DNA of 64,000 bases from contig JALJCS010000004.1 of assembly GCA_023055355.1 (NCBI GenBank), positions 29,664,744 through 29,728,743 of the forward strand, in the 5' to 3' direction. Shown one piece after another: positions 57,305-64,000 of this stretch (positions are counted from its first letter, which is position 1; every line of letters starts with the position of its first letter). The notes beneath the pieces are model-generated. The model did not search any database. It saw only the letters and a list, made by a program, of their open reading frames with translations, and was not told the origin of the DNA. Both the position numbers and the translations under genes were made by a program. Source of the DNA: Agelaius tricolor (taxonomy: Eukaryota; Chordata; Aves; Passeriformes; Icteridae).

Positions 57305-59445
57305 GTAAAAATATTTGGGATTGTAAAAACATATCTCTGCAGGTGGATGTTTCTGCCTGTGGCTTGTTAACTGTTCTGTGCAGCCAAAGTCAGGTTGAGG
57401 AACTGTGCTGGATGCTTCTACAGAGTTCACTGAATTCTTAGTCTCTCTCAAACGCCAGTTGAAAATAATATAGAGCACTTTTCTCTCATGGGTTTAAGCA
57501 ACATTTTTAGTCATTAGAGAACAGTTCTAGTGAGTAGACATCTTGCTAAATAAACAATTTATAGGTTTATTTGTTTGGGCTGCAGTCTAAACCCCTTGTG
57601 TTTAAACACTGAGGGACAACATTCAAAATTACTTCTAATTGGATGGACCATCTCATTGGACATTTTGTTTGCCCTTGTTAACATATACTTGCTTCCACAG
57701 TATCATTTGCTTCACCTATCAGGAAAAAAAAACATGCTCGTTTTCATTAGTAAAATTCATTTTAAGGTCTACAGGAGGTAAATTATTTTTAAAATTAGTT
57801 TTTTATTTTATTAGTCAGGTCACATTGTGTCAAAACCATGTTGGAGTCAATGGCACTTCATTTGACCTTGATAATATTGACACAATCACTCTATGTCTCT
57901 GTTCAGTATGACACCATTAACCCTCTGAAACTAATAAATATTTTTAAAAAGACAACAAGCGTTTTTAACTAATTACTTTTGAATAAATTCTTACAGGTTT
58001 TTTTATTTCTTATGAGCTTTATTTCTAGACAAAGAGAATGTATGCAGCAATTTAATTCATTTAGCATACGAAAATCAAAGGAGAAACACCAGAAATCAGA
58101 TATAGAGTTAGTGTTATGCATATACTTCTATAAACTTTGGCCAATGCATTTGACTCCCAGGTAGAGTAAAGTAAAAGAGGTCAAGCACAAATTTGCATAA
58201 AGTAATGCATAAAATGCATAAAATACTGGCTACTTTGGCATACAAAAATAATAGGGGGATACAGCAAAGCTTTTTAATTGCACCTGTATAATTTAGGAGG
58301 TCATTAGCTTCCCATGTCATAGACACTATTTTGAAACTTTACCCTTGCTATCCTGCAGTTGTCCTCCTGGGATTGTCAAGTACTTGAATACAATGCTGAT
58401 CTGTAATTCAATATATTAGAAAGCAAGAAAAAACAAAACTAGCTTTCTTTTGGAATTTGGACATTTCCTTTGCAATAGACCCACATTGATAGAGGAAATT
58501 ATAATGATAAGTAAATAAAATTTAATTTTTGCTCTACACACTTGCTAAGAAATACGTTAGTGAGATCATTAAAATCATTATTGTAGGCACTTCATCCCTT
58601 CATCCTTGCTGGAATATCTGCATTCTTGCATTTTAGGTCCATAAAGATGTTTCCAAACTGTTACCTTATAGTAATTTAAACTCAGAGAGACACAATGTGA
58701 AGTGATGTTATAAAGCTGAACAGTCTTGGAAGAGGATATCATGAACCTGATAGGCAGGCATTATTTTCTTGACACGACAGTAGAGTGAAGTTGATAGCAA
58801 AGGAAAGTAATGAAGACTTATTGAAAGTTCTGTATACACAGGGGCTGACCCATGATCTGAGGTCACTTCTGAAATGGAGAGTAGGAATTTGGTGATGGCT
58901 CTGTTTAATATCACATGCTATTAATGGACTATTTGACTATCAAACTATTAATGGACTTATTAAGCAGATGAATGAAGCAACTAGAGTGCTTACTTATGCT
59001 ACAGACTTAGATATGGGCCAACCATGAGTTCAATGTAGGCCGGCCACGATGACAGAATACAGGAAAGATGTTATGACAGAGCTTCAAGGTGAAACCTGGG
59101 ACATTCTAAGTGTTAGAGAGAAAGAAGCATGGGGCGAAAACAGTGAATAGTGTATTGGTGTGCATTGCACACTCGTTTCTCTCTTGAGCTAAGTAACAGC
59201 TCCTGACCTGCTGCCTCTATGCTCTTCATTCGCTGTAAAATACGATGTTTGAAAAATACAGGTATGTCCTCACTGGACAGTCTCTATGAAAGTACACTGG
59301 AAGATAACCACTGAGGTAGCTCTATCTTTCTTGTATGGAGCTCTACAAAAACAACTGCTTTATAATGTTGTCAAGGGAAAACATTAATTTTAAGTTATCA
59401 TGTGTCTCTGTAATTTTTTTATTGTTATTAAATAAAATATATTTA
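57305..59445. other. gene-free AT-rich DNA
   Basis: No gene recognised. A 13-base direct repeat CTATTAATGGACT occurs at about 58918 and 58946. Confidence 0.5.
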
Positions 59446-59571
59446 TTTAATATTTAATATTTAATATTTAATATTTAATATTTAATATTTAATATTTAAT
59501 ATTTAATATTTAATATTTAATATTTAATATTTAATATTTAATATTTAATATTTAATATTTAATATTTAATA
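59446..59571 (+). repeat. 7-bp tandem repeat, 18 perfect copies
   Basis: TTTAATA repeated 18 times with no interruption (126 bp). Pure A/T. It is the longest uninterrupted tandem repeat in the window. Confidence 0.97.
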
Positions 59572-61894
59572 TAATGGCTGAAGTGTCACTTGGCCATTAT
59601 TTGCTCTCTATCATAATGTACACATCAAGGGGAAACAAAGATCACAGATCAGTCAAGGTAACACAGAATATAGCACAATGTGTCCCAACTGTTCATGCAA
59701 ACATTCTCTATGATCTGACTTCCATGCTCAAGTCTTTCCATAATACAAATATGCTCTGAAAAAGACATCTGCTGCCTTTGAACACTTTCATGGCTTGTAT
59801 CCAGCTTTCATTTGGCATTTCTGTAGTGGTAACTTGCTTTCTCTATATTGGTGGTAAAGCACTGCTTATCAAAGTGTTTCTAAAAGTGATGCCAAGTGAC
59901 TTCTAATTCCCATGTTCATTCATCTCTTTCTTATAGATATACTGATGAAGTTGACCAGAGCCAAACACAACCCTATATTTTCCTTTCTTTTATAGGTTTA
60001 TGTTTTTTGGGCTACCTGTGTTCAATATGCATTACAAGTACTGACAAATAAGCAGCCTACTTGTAAAGTACTAGTAAAGACATGGTTTATGCTATTAGAA
60101 AGTTTGGTTCAATATGAAATTTGAATCCTCTGTTAGAGGAAACAAGCCAAAATCCCCTTTGTGTTCAATTATTTAAAAGCAAGTATTAACACCTCCTGTA
60201 CTTTCTCATGTATTGACATTTTGATGAATGATTTTATTTGTCTCTGTATTCATCTCTGTAAAAGACTAGAATGATGTCACTAATCACTAATTGTTGATTA
60301 GAAAACCAGTGTTTTTCTTAGAAAAATTTCAAGAGTGTACAGTAGCAGATTCCTTTCTGCTTCTGATTTTTTGGCCAATAGAATTACTGAAACCATTACT
60401 ACTGCATAAATGTGTAAATAATTCTCTATTCTCTACTGGTTTTTTTTCTCCAGTAATATGCAAAGACTGTTATTATCACAGTCTTTCACACAGTTAGATT
60501 TACAAGGACCCAAACATTTTTATCTGAGTCCTTTCAGATCTATCAGCAATTGCATTTCAGTCTCTGAAACTCTCTAACTTGCAGCTCTCTAACAAAACTT
60601 AGCTGTGTTCCTAGTTTTCTTTGTAATGTCACCATTACTTTCTCCAGTTCTTTCCTACTAGTGTAACATTTGAGTTCATTTTTATGGTTTGTTTTCCTGG
60701 AACATACCCAAACCCTTCAAATACAGTCTGGTGTGCTGTAAACATGTCAGCATTCACTTCTTCCTGCTTTACAATATTGACTCTACATTTATGCTTGTTA
60801 CTACTGGCACACCAAGAATTGCTTGTAAGCCAAACACCACACTGTGAAATAAGCATTTGCTTCTGTTCTCTCCATATAGAAAGTACAGCACAAGTCAAAT
60901 TTCCCAGATGCTTGCCTTTCCTTATATGAGAGAAGACCTGATGCTGAGCAGGGTTGCGCAGCAGTGGTTGTTGGCAAAGTCTCAATGATCTGGTCCTCCT
61001 TTGAAGTATCACAGACAAGCACATTCATAATTATCACACTTATCTTCTCTTACAGTCACTGCACATTTTTGATAAACAGTTGTATTGGCTAGATTTCCAG
61101 CAATTAAATTCAAACCCAAAATATTGTGTGAAGAGGGTTTTTGTTCACCATCTGCTATACTGTCTCATGTGTCAGTTGTGCAATTCTAGTGAACTTTTAT
61201 GTATAACTTCCTGCTTTTAGTCATAATTGGACTTCATCATCTTTCCTCTCTCACACCATTTGGTGGGCAGTAGTGCAAAGCTCTGGAATGAGCCCTGTAA
61301 GTTAGCCATTACAGCAAGCCTGAAGATGGTCCTTGTTTTTCATAGGGTAGGTATACAAACAAGATTGTGATGATTTTCCCCATATGTTACAGAACATGAA
61401 ACATTTCATCTGATATGTAGCAGAACACATAACATTTCTTCTTCTACAAGCAATTCCTTCTTACTAAAAGAATAAGTTCTTACAGGTTACTGCCCTCTGC
61501 TTGTACTTAGGGAATGTTTCACCACAATGACTTGTCTTGCAATGGTTATCCTAAAGACCTGCACACAACAGAATGATTCACATCACAGTTAAACTTAGAA
61601 GCTACTTTCAGGTGGCTTCATATGCAGCTGTAATTGTACTATATTTATTTTCTTTTGTGCAAAAAGGAGAAACCCCCACATGCTTTTTGTCTATAGTGCT
61701 CTCAGACATTTTTTGTATCCACCACCATAAATCTGCTTCCAATCAAAGAAAAATGCTTCTTTTTAAAAAAAATCTGCTTCTTTTTAAACACAGATTTTCT
61801 TCTACCACATGGAGAAATAACATCACATATTTTCTTCTAGAGCATGTATGTAATGCTTTTATGAAATCTGTCACAGAGCATGTTGGTGGTATAC

Positions 61895-61938
61895 CTGCAT
61901 AAGCAAAACAACATTGCTTAGTTGTTTTGCTTATGCAG
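61895..61938. repeat. 18-bp perfect hairpin
   Basis: CTGCATAAGCAAAACAAC at 61895-61912 and exact complement at 61921-61938, loop of 8 bases. Confidence 0.95.
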
Positions 61939-63529
61939 ATAAGCGACAATCAGACATGAATTTCCTAAGCACAATGGGTACAGTGAGTGAATTGCAATTC
62001 CTCTCCTAAGATTTTTGTTGTAAGACACACATGAACCAGCCACTGCCCCACAAACCAGCACAGCCCAGTCCATCATGACAGGCCCAGGACACTCAAGTGA
62101 AGAGGTGACCTCCACACACTAGAGCTGCAATGCAGGCTTTGCCTTAGTACAGTGTTGGACACTTGTTGACATGGGTCCCAAACTGAGGAACTGCTGGTTT
62201 TGCTGTTATGTTGCATGTCAGGTATCTAGCATGCACTGAGGACATGGCTTAGGGCCAGTCTCTGCGATTCCTCATCTGCAGCCAGTTGGCAGCTGTCACC
62301 AGGGTTTTTGTCATCTTCTGCTCCCCTGTTCCAGATGTCTTACACAACTGTGAAACTTGCATTGGTTATGTGACAATCTTTTTTGTGTTGCTTCATTGTT
62401 TTTCAGCTCATATTTCAATGATCAAATCAGTTATAAATGGGCAAATTTGGTCAGTCTCCTCTGTGTGAGCCCTCAAGTAGGCTTTGCCCCAGCAGCTGCA
62501 ATGTTTTCTTATGTTGTGTAAAACCTTGTTCTGAACTTAACTTTCTTGGTGACAAGCTGTCAATCATTGCACTCTGCTTTTGTAATTGTGAGTCAAATTT
62601 TATTTGTGCATTTTAAATAAAATAATCCCTGCATTCAATTTCTATCATCACCGTTTCTTAAATGTGCAGAAACAGTAGATACATGGTTATTCAATATGTT
62701 TCATATATCATCTTTATTAAAAGTATTTGATCCATTGCATACTTTTTTCATACATGCAAAACCAGATTTGTTATACTCTTACTCAATACAATAATTATTT
62801 TGATTAATTTGATTATTATTTATACCAATGTTCTCATACAGATTCACAAACCACATTCATGAGCCCAAAACACATGAATTACTAAAAAAAGAAATGGAGA
62901 ATAGGAGCATTTCCAATCTTACCTAATTTCAGAACTTGAAAATTATAGCAGGGCAGACCTGGCTACTTCCACTCAGTGAATGTGTATGAAATATGAACAG
63001 ACATTTTTCAGCTTGGAGGAAGAATGTGATCATAACTGCAACCAAAAAAGACCACTTGAGATGTGTAATCTGACCTTTATGATGTGCCATATTAATTTTT
63101 GCTATTATCTTCATCAGAAAAACCTTTCTTTTTTTAATAGTAAATTAAGTGTTTTGTTAATGAATTATTCATCATAAATGTATTTAGTTACTTCCAGTAA
63201 CGATGTAATAAGAGTCTGGGGCTTTGAGCAGGGAGAGGGTGGGACAAGATAGTATATTTAACTATATTTAATAGTCTATACAATATATCACCAGTAAACT
63301 CATAAATACCAAATGCACTGCTGTTTGCCTTCACCTATGTTTTATTAATTGCTATACTTTCAGTAACCTTATAAATGTTTCACTGTATCTGAAATATACA
63401 TTCATTATGCAATAAATGATTGAAGCTGAGCAATGGGTTTTCCTTTAAGCATAATTTATGATTTGCCTTGGCAGGGTAATACCTCAAAACTGTTTGCTGC
63501 CTCTGCCAAAGAGTGCATAAATCCTTACC

Positions 63530-63530
63530 A

Positions 63531-63561
<31 letters not shown>

Positions 63562-63563
63562 GA
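63530..63563 (+). repeat. A-rich low-complexity run
   Basis: Long A runs separated by single G. No retroposed sequence was recognised upstream of it. Confidence 0.9.
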
Positions 63564-63593
63564 AGCTTATGGCTAAACCATGGAACTATAGTT

Positions 63594-63625
63594 ACTATAG
63601 TTTATCCAATGGGATAAACTATAGT
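63594..63625. repeat. 14-bp perfect hairpin with partial extra copy
   Basis: ACTATAGTTTATCC at 63594-63607 and complement at 63612-63625, loop AATG. ACTATAG also occurs just before (63586) and ACTATAGTTTATCC recurs at 63619-63632, so the arm appears again overlapping the right arm. Confidence 0.9.
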
Positions 63626-64000
63626 TTATCCTAAGTTCAGAAAAGTAAGTCTCAGAATTTTGTAGCACGCATTTTGTACAATTGTTTCAAAGCATCATTG
63701 ATTTTACAGGTTTCCTGAACAAGTCCTTTTTCCAAATCTCTTGCAGAAAAATTGTAAGTATAGAGCTGATGTAAGTATTCCAAGTATGCAGTGTGTTCCA
63801 CTTGAAAATCTTGTTGACAGCTGAAGCAGGAGGAAATGTGTGTATATAGCTAATAGGGAATATGATTGAAACATGCCATCAAAGTGGTCTGAGCTACAGT
63901 GAAAATAAAAATACAGAGTTTTGACAGGAAGTTTTCCTATTGAACATAATGTTCATTAATTCAATCAGAAGGATTTCAGCTCACTGCAGACTTAACTAAC

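Larger units (their letters stand above)
59572..64000. other. gene-free AT-rich DNA
   Basis: No gene or transposon recognised apart from hairpins at 61895-61938 and 63594-63625 and an A-rich run at 63530-63563. The 61990-62340 stretch is less AT-rich but I could not match it to anything. Frames of up to 129 codons (60635-61024, minus) show no domain. Distant regulatory elements could be here and would not be visible by eye. Confidence 0.45.

Noticed and set aside
59446..59571. Possible CRISPR-like regular repeat
   Set aside because: A continuous 7-bp tandem repeat without spacers, in vertebrate DNA.

Overview
The window is vertebrate nuclear DNA from a bird, most likely a songbird (Passeriformes). 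It is AT-rich and gene-poor. It carries many CR1 LINE copies with the avian 3' tail (imperfect repeats of ATTCTGTGA) and several endogenous-retrovirus LTRs, one of which (8752-9396) resembles, from memory, a common passerine LTR. I found no prokaryotic feature, CRISPR array, rRNA or intact tRNA, and no host protein-coding exon I could defend. Open reading frames are short; the longer ones lie in or antisense to CR1 copies and LTRs, or look like chance frames.

Layout. 1-580 is unassigned. 600-1528 is a probable ERV-type repeat with an internal 9-bp tandem repeat. 1529-8751 is unique AT-rich DNA with one G-rich tract (5786-5845). 8752-18184 is a dense nest of transposons: a minus-strand LTR; an older CR1 (9408-9674 and 13833-14134, probably resuming at 16775-18184) split by a nearly full-length CR1 (9675-13832); and a retroviral block (LTR, primer-binding-site-like sequence, leader, a solo LTR at 15018-15693 with a perfect 6-bp target duplication, and a third LTR candidate). 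23345-23990 is a CR1 3' end. 24164-24903 is a CpG-rich solo LTR. 26785-27180 and 35662-36060 are two solo LTRs of one family in opposite orientation, each with a perfect 6-bp target duplication; the second sits inside another LTR-like element. Further CR1 copies lie at 42600-43439 (ORF1 remnant joined to the 3' region), 46955-48200 (interrupted), 51500-52695 (3' part missing) and 55960-56785 (minus strand). The remainder is unique AT-rich DNA with microsatellites.

No host gene set acts together here. The CR1 copies are dead. The nearly full-length one keeps recognisable ORF1 (coiled coil and esterase), endonuclease and reverse-transcriptase blocks, but has stops and an Asp-to-Asn change at the RT catalytic FADD box. 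The LTRs are solo or fragmentary, so their plausible remaining role is as promoters, polyadenylation sites or CpG-rich regulatory DNA.

The most distinctive signal outside the transposons is a set of perfect hairpins in unique DNA (arms of 36, 25, 24, 22, 18, 14 and 12 bp with loops of 3-9 nt). Some carry extra copies of the arm or loop, a pattern expected from template-switching during replication. I found no sign of a previously undescribed biological system; the interest is in insertion history, CpG-rich LTR DNA and these hairpins.
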